Source: Akebia trifoliata | Lineage: Eukaryota > Streptophyta > Magnoliopsida > Ranunculales > Lardizabalaceae | Length of the DNA: 64,000 nt | Direction: 5' to 3' | NCBI GenBank assembly: GCA_017979445.1 | Contig: CM030709.1 | Span: 2,604,001 to 2,668,000, forward strand | In this document: one piece after another, positions 35,090-47,700 of the stretch | How positions within the stretch are numbered: the first letter of the stretch is position 1 | Layout of the letters: each line of letters starts with the position of its first letter | The notes under the pieces: model-generated | What the model was told of the DNA's origin: nothing | The model's input: the letters and a program-made list of their open reading frames with translations, nothing else | The model's database searches: none | Program-made: the position numbers and the translations under genes

Positions 35090-35821
35090 GGGTATGTTTG
35101 ATTGCATGGAAAGTCACTTTTCATGGAATTTGAAATCCATGGAAAATTAGTAGTGGAAAATAGGTAGGGTTGGAAAATCAAATTTCATTGTTTGATTTCA
35201 CTTGGATAAAATCATGGAAAAAATATGAGAAAAAAGAAGAAAAGGAGAAGGAGGAAAAAGATGAGAGGAGGGGGAGAGGAAGAAGAAGATGACGAGGAAG
35301 AGGAAAATGGGAGGATGTGGCGACGGTGACGGCGAAGGCGACGGTGGCGACGACGACGGCGACTGTAGCGACAGCGACGACGACGACGGCGACGGCGACG
35401 GTAGTGGCGGCGACAACGGAGGTAAGTGAGGAAGATGGGGGGAAAACGTGGTGGTGGTGGTGGTGGCAGAGGAGGTGAGGGATGGAGAATAAGAAGAAGA
35501 AGAGAGAGAGAGAGAGAGAGAAAGAAGGTGGTCGGAGACGGAGTCGACGGCAACGGTGACGATGACGGCGACGGCGAGGTTAGTGTAATGGTGGTGGTGG
35601 TGGTGATAGTGGTGGTGGTAGGGAAGAATTGATGATGGAAAATATGAGTGGATTTCATTTTCCACCCATATAGGTGGGAAAGTGAAATCCATGATTTAGT
35701 GGACTTTTTAATGGGGTGGAAAATGATTTCCATTTCCATGTGCAATCAAACACTTGAAAAATGTCATTTTCCATGGAAATTGATTTTCCACCCTATTTTC
35801 CATGTGCAATCAAACATACCC
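35090..35821 (-). mobile_element. PIF/Harbinger (Tourist-like) MITE, copy 2
   Basis: A 732-bp element in the orientation opposite to copy 1. Its ends are GGGTATGTTTGATTGCA and TGCAATCAAACATACCC, with TTA on both sides (35087-35089 and 35822-35824). Subterminal sequence matches copy 1 closely (for example CCACCCTATTTTCCATG and GTGGACTTTTTAATGGGG). The core has expanded into GGCGAC/GACGACGG triplets plus a GA run at about 35500-35522. The long frames of Ser/Pro/His repeats here are triplet artefacts, not genes. Confidence 0.85.
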
Positions 35822-35824
35822 TTA

Positions 35825-38690
35825 GTAGAAAGTAAAATTGTAATGGGTAGTTAAGATTATATGCTACTTAATTATCCAGATCCATAAAAGAAAACTTGCA
35901 GATAAAATATCGTTAGAATTATATTGATTTTTGAATCTCAAATTAGTTTTGAATGTCTAATCTCGCTTGGAAGAGATCCTTATCTATTGTTTTCCTCTTT
36001 TTTATTATTTTTGTGATCTTTAAAAATTGGGTACTAAAGTTCTCAAGCTACTTGCAATGCATTGGAACAACAATGAAGAGCTCGAATCATTTTTGGTCAA
36101 AAGTGGCAATCTCGTCTCTTGTTATCTTTAGAATTTAGGACAAGACTTGGAGGTTGAATTTTTCAATTATTTAGTATTCTTTTAAATTTTTCTGATTTGG
36201 TGGGCTTGTTTGTACTTACTTTCGATGGATGTGGGGGACCTTCATTTTGGTGAAAGCACAGCTCCTAATATTAAAAATCATAGATATCTGTAATTTAATG
36301 TGGAAAAAATAGTGCCATAAAATATCCTTCAAGAAAAAGATTGTTTGATAATAATTTTAATCTTACATTACTCGAGAAAATAACTTTTACATGAATTCTT
36401 AAATTATAGTCCACGTGTCTTGAGTAAAGTTATAATAAGATAAGGAGTAGGTAATGAAACATACGCGTGCACGTCACTCCAAGCTCAGGGTTAAGTTTAA
36501 GACTAGGTCGTAAAGCCATGAACCCATATGTGAATTTTGTTAATGAACACCCTTCTAGTTTGGATTGAAGTTAATCTAACTTTTTTTTTAAATATTTTCC
36601 GATGAATTTGTCTCATATTTTATCAAAATATCCTTATTTTTAATCACTGGACTTTCATTGAAGATACCCATATGCGGCTAGGATGAATTTCTGTGGCCGG
36701 ACATCTTTGAAAAGGAACATGAATATGCCTATTGGCCCCACTTCGAGCATACTCATATAATAATTTTTTTTTTTTTTTTTTTTTAATTTTAAAAATTGAA
36801 AAGATTTATTTGAATTTATTTTAAGAAATTATTTTTTCAAAAGTAAAAAAATCTTAACTTTTAAAAAATCAAAAGGAACTATTTTCTATTGTTTTAAAGT
36901 TATTTTCTCCTTGGCTACTTTCTATCCAAAGAGACTCTTCAAGTGGTCCATAAAATCATTTTTTCCCTCTATTACTTACGTGTTAAGTATACACATTTTT
37001 TTTTCTTTTGATGATCTGATTTTAAACTCATGGGCCCGACTAATAGGGGCAGAGCCAGTATCCCCCAAGTACATGTGATACCTCACACAACACATACTAA
37101 TTAATACAAGGATAAATTTGTGTGGGTGGCCAACAAAAGGGCTTAAACTCAAAATCTCTCCCTTTTTGGAGGGATGTCTTGACTACTGCACCCAACGCTC
37201 ATTAGATAACACTAATTATTAACATTTTCTATCATTACATGCATGTTATCACTTGGCACATTGTTGAGTGTTAGTTTGCTTCGATACCAATTATTAAAAT
37301 CCTAATATATTCATGTAACACATTAATTGTTTTTGGGAAATTTTTGCAACAATCCATAATATCAAGAATAACTTTGACCATGTCCAATTACAATAAGTAT
37401 TTTCATGTGATTAGAAAATTCAACTCTAATGACACACAAGTTGGTTGCCAGTCGACTAAGAAGTATCTCAATTATATTCATGTCGGTACTTGTAACGGCG
37501 ATGGTGGATGATGTTGGTGTTACCAATGATCAACTTTGATATCTACTAAATATAGGGAGTTGTTATGGCACTCCAACTTTTACTTAATCCACCCCAATTA
37601 AAAATTAAGAAAAATAAATGAAGGGTTGTGAGTAAAATTTGGGGGTGCCAACAAAAACTCTTTTGTTTGGGTTTAATATTTTATATGAGCCTAATCATAA
37701 TTGTAAATAATTATTAAAATTGTTTGAAAGGATCAACTAGTTGCACACCACCCACTACCAATTACACTCCATCACTTAAAAAATCCCCTTTACACTCCAT
37801 TTAGAGGATTACGCTTCAAAAAAATAATTAAAAAATATTGTACTCATTAATTTTTTTTTTCTTCTTTCTCAATTATATCCAAAGAAATTATTTCTAGTTC
37901 AATAATTTTTGCAAGAAATATTTTTTTCATTTTAGAATCATGTTACAAAGTTACGTTTTCTTGAAGGAAGTGTTTTACTCTTTAATTGGGGTGTGATAAA
38001 TAATTTAAGAGAATCGACATCATAAGTAAAAGTTGAGTCTAAATAGAAGCTCTGTAAATATATAACCACCTTTAAATAAAAAAATAAAAATAAATAATGA
38101 GATTTAAGATATCGTAGAGTAGGGTCTATTTGGAACGATACACCTAGAATCCATATTGCCATCTTTTCCATAAGCGAACAACCACGTGGGATGAAATATA
38201 GGAGACACGTGGTGCACTTAGATAATATAAAGATCCGATCAAAGAGAGAATATTTGAATATGATGCATACTTGCGTAGAAAAATCAAAGATGTTGACGAA
38301 TCCCATCAAAGAAAGAATATTTGAATTAATAAGAGGCGCTTAGACCCTTGTACACGTCTGCTGTTTATATTGGATCACCTTAATAAAATTTATCAAACTT
38401 TTTATCTGATAAAACGGACGGTTTAGATTTAATGTAATAAAAAAATTAGTCAAATTTACTCGTAGTCAAAAGTAAAAAAACTCTAGAATGAGCCCAAACA
38501 GGTCCAATATTCGTCTCCGCTGTACCACAAGATTCAATCCTTCTTTACACGTGGCCAACGCTTCTTTACACGCTCTTACCGAACCTCCACGTCAGCAAAT
38601 TTATCTTTTAATGGTAAAATAAGAAAAAACGGGATCTTTTCTTTCCTCATTTCTTCAACATCTGCTTCTACTCTCCGCAAGAACAGAAGA
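35825..38690. other. Intergenic before the ataxin-3 gene
   Basis: AT-rich, with a long T run at about 36766-36784 and the second copy of the 90-bp dispersed repeat at 37730-37820. A CACGTG G-box at 38548-38553 lies about 240 bp before the ataxin-3 start. No gene could be supported. Confidence 0.5.
37730..37820. repeat. Dispersed repeat, copy 2 of 2
   Basis: Same-orientation partner of 34335-34432, starting GGATCAACTAGTTGCACACC. No target duplication was identified. Confidence 0.7.
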
Positions 38691-38706
38691 GAAAAGCTTT
38701 GTGAGA

Positions 38707-38791
38707 TATATAATTACAGCAAGAGAGATCTAGGGTTTCTTCTTCTTCGTTAGAGAGAGAGAGAGACATACACACACACAGACAGACAGAG
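38707..38791 (+). promoter_or_regulatory. TATA box and simple-repeat leader of the ataxin-3 gene
   Basis: TATATAA at 38707-38713 is followed by a short leader. The leader contains CTAGGGTTTCTTCTTC, a GA run (about 38754-38764) and CA/GACA repeats (about 38768-38788) immediately before the start codon. Such leader microsatellites are common in plant genes. Confidence 0.55.
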
Positions 38792-41700
38792 ATGGAAGGT
38801 CCGAGCAATGGCGGAATGTTGTATCATGAGGTGCAAGAATCGAAGCTCTGCGCCGTACATTGCGTGAACACAGTTTTACAGGGTCCCTTCTTCTCTGAGT
38901 TCGATTTGGCTGCTCTTGCCTCTGATCTCGATCGAAAAGAGCGTCAGATGATGCTTGAAGGCAGCGGAGTCTCCAGCGATTTCCTTCGTTTCGATTCTGA
39001 AGAATCTCAAAATGTCTCAATGGATGGAGATTTCAGCATCCAGGTTTGCTTCTATTCGAAAATTTTCTCGTATGTGATTTGAAATTTAGGTTTAATCGGT
39101 ATTGATTTTCTTGCTTTGTTATAAGTTTTCATCTCAAAAGACGAGATGTGCTGTTTATAATCAAATTAGGGTTAGAGAAGTTAATTAGCGAAGATTTGAT
39201 GTCTCGGTACTGAAATCAGGACTATGATACTCGTAAAATAGTAGAATTGGTAGCCCTTCCATCTTTCTAGGTATCTTATAAAATAGTAATTTATTGTTTT
39301 GGATTCTAATTTTCTTTCATGTGATTTGCAAGGCCAGACCTCTCCTAGATAATCCTAAACAACAAAGAACCCTATTATAGTAGGTTTTGTTCCGATCCAT
39401 AACTCGAATTGGGTTTCAAAGACAATCTTACTAAGTACTTGATTAAGGATATAAACTGTGATTTTTAAAGCTTCAACTCCTCTTAAGGACTTTGACAAGG
39501 TTGAATGGAAGATCATACTCCTTACTATAAAACAAAATTATAATCTATAAATACATCCAGTCCACCATAAACTGTAGACTTTACCCAGTCCCAATTTAGG
39601 GCCCTTCCTAACATCATTTGGTGCCTATTAAGATCTAATTTTGACTCATAAGTGGTCATTTTAAAGATTTTTTCAAGAGCTTTCTTTAGGGCTAAAAAGT
39701 GAGAAATAGTTGGGAATACTTTATTCTATTTTTTGGATTCCAAAAGATAGCCCACCAAGAAATTTTAAGACTTTATGTGTTTGTAGTTAGTCTATCACGA
39801 TATTGATGCTCCCGTTTTTATGCATATTGCCTTAATTTACTATTTCTCATCATTTTAATTATTGTAATAAAGTTTGTTATCTATATTTTATTTAATCAAA
39901 ATTGGTGCTTGCTTAGATGATAAATTTTGTTATAAATTAATTTGTTGGGACATAAATCTTTTCTCAATCCAGAATTGAAATCTAGAAAAAATTATAATTG
40001 GAATTCTCCAAAGTGTCTTATATAACATGATTTCTTTTTTTGTAGGCATTAGAATCAAGGATAATGATTTATTTTCTCATAATATATTGAATTGCCTAAA
40101 TTTGCATTTAGGATCATTGAGTAATGGTTAGCCCAAAGGAAAATTTCAAGGTACCTTGAAATAAGAATCTATTGTTTTGGAATTTTTTTTTTTTTTTTTT
40201 GTGATAAATATAAGATTTATTAATAGAAGGAAAAGAGATACAAAGGCTGGTCGATATGGCCAACCGAAAGCTAGCTACCATTCAACGAGTCCCATCTATA
40301 AAAGAAATCATCAAAGAACACCCCAAAACCTCTTTTTATAGAAATACTTTGGGGATAATCTTCCAAAGCCCAAAGAGGGTTTAATTGTTTGGTCTAATTT
40401 TACATGTTAATTTCTTTCTTGATAATAAGTGATGCATTCAACTCCAAGTGCACGCATCAAGGAAGATCTCTTGGATAAAAAGCCACTACAAAAGTGGGCA
40501 AGAGATTCGTGATTTCTTTATTTTGAGACCAAGAAAGAAAAGTGTCAACAAATTAAGATGAATGGGTAAATTTTGGAAAGCATAGACAACCCAAATATGA
40601 GAAACAATTGGTCATTTATACAATTGAAACAAAATAATCAAAGCTCCGAAGATCATTAATCCATTAAAAGAAAATAAACTTAAACAATCACAAAGTCTAC
40701 AAAAATAAGTAATAGACAATTTGAATGTTGTAATATTTCACACAAAAAAAATCTTTGTATTTGTAGATATATGTGAAATATTTACAACGAACAAACCAAA
40801 GAATGCCTAAATGTTGAAGTAAACAAATCATAAAAGAGAATTGCTTGCCTCAAGCACAACTAAATACACACACATATATACTGGGTACGAATTTTCACCT
40901 CCGTCACCACTACTCCGAAAAAACTCCTTCAATTTTATTTAGCCTTTTGGTATTTCTCCGATCACCTCGTCACCAATGGTGACAAAGGAATGTTGCAAAA
41001 GCATATTAGGTGTCCATCGAAGCGATGTGTCATTTACAAAACACTTATTCAAGAAATCCCTTTCCTCTTCCGATATTCCTCTGGGTTACCCTATTGATAC
41101 CAATTCGATACAATAAAGCATAAGTTCTAGTACCCGGGGGACATTTCCAAGTTATTTCTCTTGTAAGCATCTCTACTAGAACAACGCAAGTGCCTAAACA
41201 TCAAAATCATATTTGTTACATCTAACCGATTCCGGGACCATATACAAAGGGGTACCTCTCAATCGACCCCTTTCTGTTTTATTCTTTTCTCCAACCCTCT
41301 TTGCAATTTTAAAATCAGTAATTTTCACAGTTTCACTCCCTGGGTTTGTAGAATTCGAAGAAGACGATATGATTAAAATATTCTGAGGCTTCATACCACA
41401 ATGTACGTACCCATGTTGATGAAGTTTCTTAAGTCCTTTGAGAATTGAATGGGTGTAGAATCTAACTTAAGATTTAGGTAATCCGTTAGAACCATTGGAT
41501 TCCTTGATTCAATCATATAAAGAGTTTCCCGAAACGTATTCCAAGAATAAATTGTAGAATTGGAATCCGTTTTTGTAGGTGAAATTGTCTCCGTAGTATA
41601 TGATGATGTACGAGGAAACTTTAATGTGAGAAATAATTATTCTCTTCATAATAACGGAAATGGAATGAGAGAACTCAGCATATTTCATAGACATTAGAGA

Positions 41701-44700
41701 AAGAAGATAGTGGTTATGGGTTGTAACAAGAAATTGTAGTGAAGCCTCCTCAACTGAAAATCTTCCCTCTCTCCCATAATTGTTGCTCTTCATGCTTCTC
41801 CATCTATAAAATGAGAGGGAAATGTATTTTATAGTGAAAAGTGAGAAGTAAGAAGGTTTCCCACTCCAATGCGGAAGCAGACTTTGGACACCGAGTGTCA
41901 ATTGCACGACTATGATTACAAGAAAAGAATTAGAAGATTTTTAGGGATTAGTATCACTGAAGGAATCTGTTAAAATGTTAACGGTTAAATGACTGCTTGA
42001 GCATTTCTTGCGAAATGCTTGTACATGGTGACTTAATAATCCGATTTAGTAAAAAAAAAAAATTAATTGGGCCTCTCATTTTTTTGTAAAAATTTGAAGG
42101 AAACATTAATGAATGCACTTATTGGAGGGACTTCTATCAAAATTCCCCTTTATTTTTGGGTAAAATCTTGATAGCATATCCTCACCTTAACAAAAAGTTT
42201 TATAGCATAAAAAATACCCCTTTCTCACTTCTTTTAGTAAACCTGAGTTTTTCAATGGGGTTTGTGGACCTCTATGATGGTGAATGATGAATATATATAT
42301 ATATATAATTTTTTTTTATAAGTAAAATTATTATCTAAATTGAGCTCAGACACGCTGTTTTGAACATTTAGATGTAAATTTCAATCTAATTCCATGACTT
42401 GTGAGAAGATAATAAATGGAGAATAACATATAATTTTCAGGATTTAGTCATAACATTCTATTTGAGTATTAATTTCATCATTAAATATATTTATTTTGGG
42501 TAGTTCGGGACAATCTTTCCCATCTCGAGTTTAAAAAATCCGAAAAAAGAGCAAATGTTTATCTTGATGTTGAAATCCCCAATCTTGGTGATTTTGATTT
42601 TTTATAGCTCGGCTTTACTTAAATCTTGTTAAAATACCCGAAATGTTGTATATAATAGTGGTGAAACGAACATTTGGATTAAATGTTACACTCTAGTTGA
42701 TTATTCAGCTATAATCTTAAGTGTAACAGCTGATCTTAGTGTCCGTTTCACAAATATTATATGCCTTTTGGTTATTTTGGAAAGATCTGTTCAGCATCGT
42801 GCTCAAGAATTAAAAGTAGGAAGTCGATCTCGATGATTCAATCATTGACCTTTACGATTTTGATTTTACATTTTTTCGAGATCAACATTGGATAGATCTT
42901 TCTAAAATACTCTAAATGTATATATTATAATCGCAAAAACAAACATTTGGATAAGAAATTTTCTGTCAAGTCTTTTCATAGTTGTTTGCTCTCGTTATGT
43001 GAGGTTTCTTCATTTCCTTCCATTATTTGGTCCACTCTTTTACCTTCCAAGGTGTCTTTCTTTGTTTGGCTTGCCTCTAGGGGAAGAATTCTTACCTTGG
43101 ATAATTTGATCAGGAGGGGTTGGGTCACTCCAAATTTTTGTTTTCTTTGTTCGAGGGATGGGGAGTCTGTTAATCACATTCTTTTACATTGTTCTTTCTC
43201 CCGCGCTATCTGGATGTTCTTTCTCTCCCGGTTCCGGGTGGATTGGGTTCTTCCTTTATCTTTTTTTGATCTGTTAGAGGGTTGGAGTTTGAATATCTTC
43301 TCTTCTAGAAAGAGACTTCTTTGGGCTATCCTTCCATCGGCCATTGTTTGGGGTCTTTGGAAAGAGCGCAACAACAGGGTATTTCATAGCAAGGAGAGCT
43401 CGTTACACACAGTGACTTTAGAGATTATTGGGCTTATGTTCCTTTGGTCTAAGATGCACAAAGCGTTTGAAGGGGTGCGGTTTCAAGATTTCTTATTTAA
43501 TTGGGATACCATTTGTAATAGCTAGTGTCAATCCTTGTAATTTTCTTTATTTTTGTTTTCCTTCTTTTTGTTGGTTCTTGTGTGTTGTTTGGGGGCTATC
43601 TCAGCCTCCCCATCTTCTTTTCTTCATTTATATAATCTTATACTTATCAAAAAAAAAACAAACATTTGGATCAAATGTTTCGACTAAATCTTTAAAAAAT
43701 ATTTGAGTATGTTGTTCTCCATTCGTCATTCATTCTCACAAATCAAAATAGATTTAAAGTTACATTTAAATCATCAAAACTAAGAGTATTATTCTTCATT
43801 TGTCATTCAATGTCATAAATCATCGGGATAGATTGCAATCACCATTGAAAAACTCAGGTATGTTAAAAGAGATGAAAGAAGGTATTTTTGGTGCTTCCAA
43901 AATTTTGTTAAGGTTGGGCATTAATAAAGAAAATGTTTGTACTGATTTTAACTATCAACTTACCCCCCAAAAGTAAGGGGGTTTAGAAAGAAGTCCCTAA
44001 TGTGAGCTACTTTAGTAATTTTCCCAAATTTAAAATACATTTTCTCACCTCTTTTTCTTACTAAAGTTTTCCAATGCATATGGTACATTCCAATGACTCA
44101 TGATGGTTTGAGTGTTCGTTTCACTATTCTATATGTTTTTTGCTTTTAAACTTAAAAAGAAAAGGTGCAAATGAACCACTTTACATTGAAATAATAACAA
44201 AAAACTTGCCTCTACGATCTAACAATATATTTTTTTAATTGATGAATTTGTTACGTTTATCTTTGTTCAAAGCAATGAAATCCAACCCTAGTAACAATTA
44301 TGATATATCTTTTTATCAGGGCATTCATTTAGGAATTGTTAAGTATGTATTTTGGGTAAATCGCATAGATCTATTATGTGGTGAGTTCATTGCTTTTAAA
44401 TAAATAAGGCAATGAAATGACCACTAGATAGATTTTTGTAGATTATTTGAAACACATATATAATAGTGAAACAGACACTCAAACCAAAAGTTGTTCTATT
44501 CGTCTCATAAATCATTGAAATGTTTTGTAATATCCATCGAAAAAGTCAAGTAAGATTGAAGATGTTAGAATTTTGTGATTGGAAGAATAACAATGTTGAA
44601 GACAGTGGTGAACAAACTTTGACCAAGTTGAAGAAGACTAATTTTGGGGGAGAAAATCCAAATTGATTTTTTTGCTAGTTATTGAACATGAGGGCACTTA

Positions 44701-47700
44701 GGTCATTTGAATTAGTCTCCTAAAGAATAATTGTAGGTCAAGGAGCATGTCCTCACTTTGAAAACATAGGGGTATCTCTAATATAGATCAAAACTTGAGG
44801 ATATATCTAAATCAACAAAAAATTTACCAACTCGGATGATTAAATTATCGCCTAGGAGCAGATAGCTAGTGCTTGCTTTCTTTGTGGTTGGTCATCTCAA
44901 CTGACTTCGTTGTACTTTTTTCTTCTCCTTGATACAATTATACTTATAAAAAAAAAAAAAATCAACCGTTATCGTTTTAAAGATTCCTCGAGATAAACTA
45001 ATCGCTAGAAATTCTCATTTTCTCTTCTAATCGTAGTCGTTCGTTTGAGGAACTTTAGAGAATTTATTTTCGCATTGAAGTCAGATTCCCTTTCAATTTC
45101 AAAATCATGCTTAGAGGACTAAACATAAAACCTGGTTCCTTATCTTCTGAGAAAGTACTGAAATGAAAAAACCAAGTAGAAAGAGATCAAGAGATGTGGA
45201 GGTGTGAAGAACAATTCTGGAAGAGAGGGAAAATCGTTGGTCAAGGAGGCTTCGCCATGGTTTCAAAACTCGTCCAATACCGAGATGTAGTGCCCGAGTC
45301 GTCTCTGTATCGTCCAGCAACGAGACGGACGGACAAGTCAATGTATCGGACGAGGTTTACACATTCATTTTTCTTATTGTTGAACGAGACGTCTCAAAGG
45401 TATCGAAAAACTCGTTCGAGACAACTCGGTTTCGTTCACGGACAAGATGAGACGTTAAAACGAATTTTAAAACCATGGGCTTCGCTACAGTCCTTCTTGC
45501 CATAAACCGTCACCACTATCTCCCTTTCTCTAATGGTTGTCAGATATGCTTTCTTCTCTAGTTCCATTTCCTTTGTTAACGAGAGAATAATTCTTTCTCA
45601 CCTTAAACCTTTCTCATACATCATCAGATACTTCTGAGACGATTTCAACTACGAAAACGGTTGTTCATTCTACAATTTGTTCTTGGAGTATGCTTCAGGG
45701 GATTTTTTTGCGAATTGAATTAAGAAATCCAAAGGATTATTCGAATCTCAAGTAAGGCTCTACACTTATTCCATTTTTGAAAGACTTAAGAAAATACATC
45801 AACATGGATATGTACGTGATGATATTAAGTCTTAGAGTATCTTAATCATCTCGAATTCTAAAGACCCAAAGATTGAAACTGTTAAAATTGTTGATTTTAG
45901 ACTTGCAAAGAGGGTTGGAGAACATAATAAGTCAAAGGGGTCAATTGAGGGATACCTCGTTCTATATGGCATCATAATGGATTATTTGTAACGAATATAA
46001 GTCTTATTCTGATGTTTGGGCACTTGGATGTGTTATAGTAGAGATGCTTACAGGTGAAACAACTTAGAATTGTCCCCCAGGTACAGAATTGTGTACTTTG
46101 TTGTATCGAATTGGTCTCGGTAGGGAATTGTCTTTTATACCCAAAGAGAGTTTGGAAAAGGGAAGGGATTTCTTGAACAAGTGTTTTGTGAGGAATACAT
46201 TGTCTTGATGGACACTTGATATGCTCTTGCAACATCCATTTGTTGCCAATGGTGACAGCGTAATCAAAGAAGTACCAACAGCAGCAACGGGGCTTGTTCC
46301 ATCGAGCATCCCACTTGATTTGCCACACAATTATGATCACCAGTTCCTACGTGTTTTGCTTGCAAGCAGAGGCAGAGGATCAATAATGAGGTTGAGGAGG
46401 TGAATAAGCAGCCTAGTATTGGCAGTAAGAGAAGCACTACTAACGTACTTCATGGTTTGCAGTAGGAAAAAAGATGACAGATAATAAGATGGATGAGTTG
46501 AAGAGGAGGCCTGGTACTACTGCTAAAGCACGTCATGGTTAGTAATGGTGCCTGTGTACCAAGAGATTTGCAGTGACAAAACAATCAACTGATGCCATTC
46601 ATGAGGTTGAGGATGTGATAGAGGTGCCTTCTGTGAGTGCATTGACTGATGCCATTGCTATGACAGAAGCACCTTCTGTCAATACCATGAATGATGTGAT
46701 ATTTTTGGAGGCATTTCACTTGATTAACGCCATTCCATTTTGAGTTCTAGTATGAAAATCAGTTTTTATACCAACGAGAATGTTTTGTTTACTTCAAGAT
46801 TTCGGCGTTAGTAAAAATGTAAATATTTATCACAGATCTATAAAATGAAGAGAACTCTGTTTTTTTTTTTTTTTTGGGTGAAATCTGTCATCATTCAGAT
46901 TGTCTGTTATTTATTTTATCGTTGGACTTTTGATTTCTTATGTTTATTTTCATTTAATGGATTGACGATCTTAAGCATCTAACTATTTCATAATTTTTTT
47001 TTTTTTTGATAAGTATAATATATTGCAAAGAGGAGAACCGAGAACAAGGAGGCCGAGAGAGCCTCAAAAGAACAACAAGGAAAGAAAAAACAAAAACACT
47101 AATTACATAACGAGTCCCATCTAAAAATAAAATCATCAAAAGAAGTCCCTGCAAACTCTATGTTTTGCTTAGACCATAGGTATAATAAACCCAAGATCTC
47201 TAAAAAACATGCATGAGAGCTTCTGATCTTGTTGTTAAACACCCTGTTATTTCTTTCAATCCAAATCCCCCAAGCAATAGCCGAAGGAAGCATATTCCAC
47301 AGGTAACGTTTTCTGGTGTGGAAGACTTTACTGGTCCATTCATCCAACAAGGAAGAAAACTTACGAGGAAGAACCCAATTAATACGAAATAAACCAAGGA
47401 AATATGACCAAATTTGATAGTAAAATGAGCAATGAATTAAAATATGGTCAACCGATTCCCCTTCCAACACGCAAAGGGGGCAACAGTTGGGAGTGATCCA
47501 ACCCCGAACAATTAAGTTATCCATCGTAAGAATTCTACTAAGGGAAGCCAACCAAACAAAGAAGGAGATTTTTGAGGGCACTGACCTTGACCAAATAATA
47601 GAACCTGGGATGGCCCGCTCAACAAGAGGAGTGAGCTGGTTATAGAATGACTTTACGGAGAATCTCGAATCCTTCGCTTTAGTCCATTCCCACCTATCCT

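Noticed and set aside
35198..35745. Long open frames of Ser/Pro/His/Arg repeats
   Set aside because: They are three-frame translations of the triplet array inside the PIF/Harbinger MITE; no start context, no domain.
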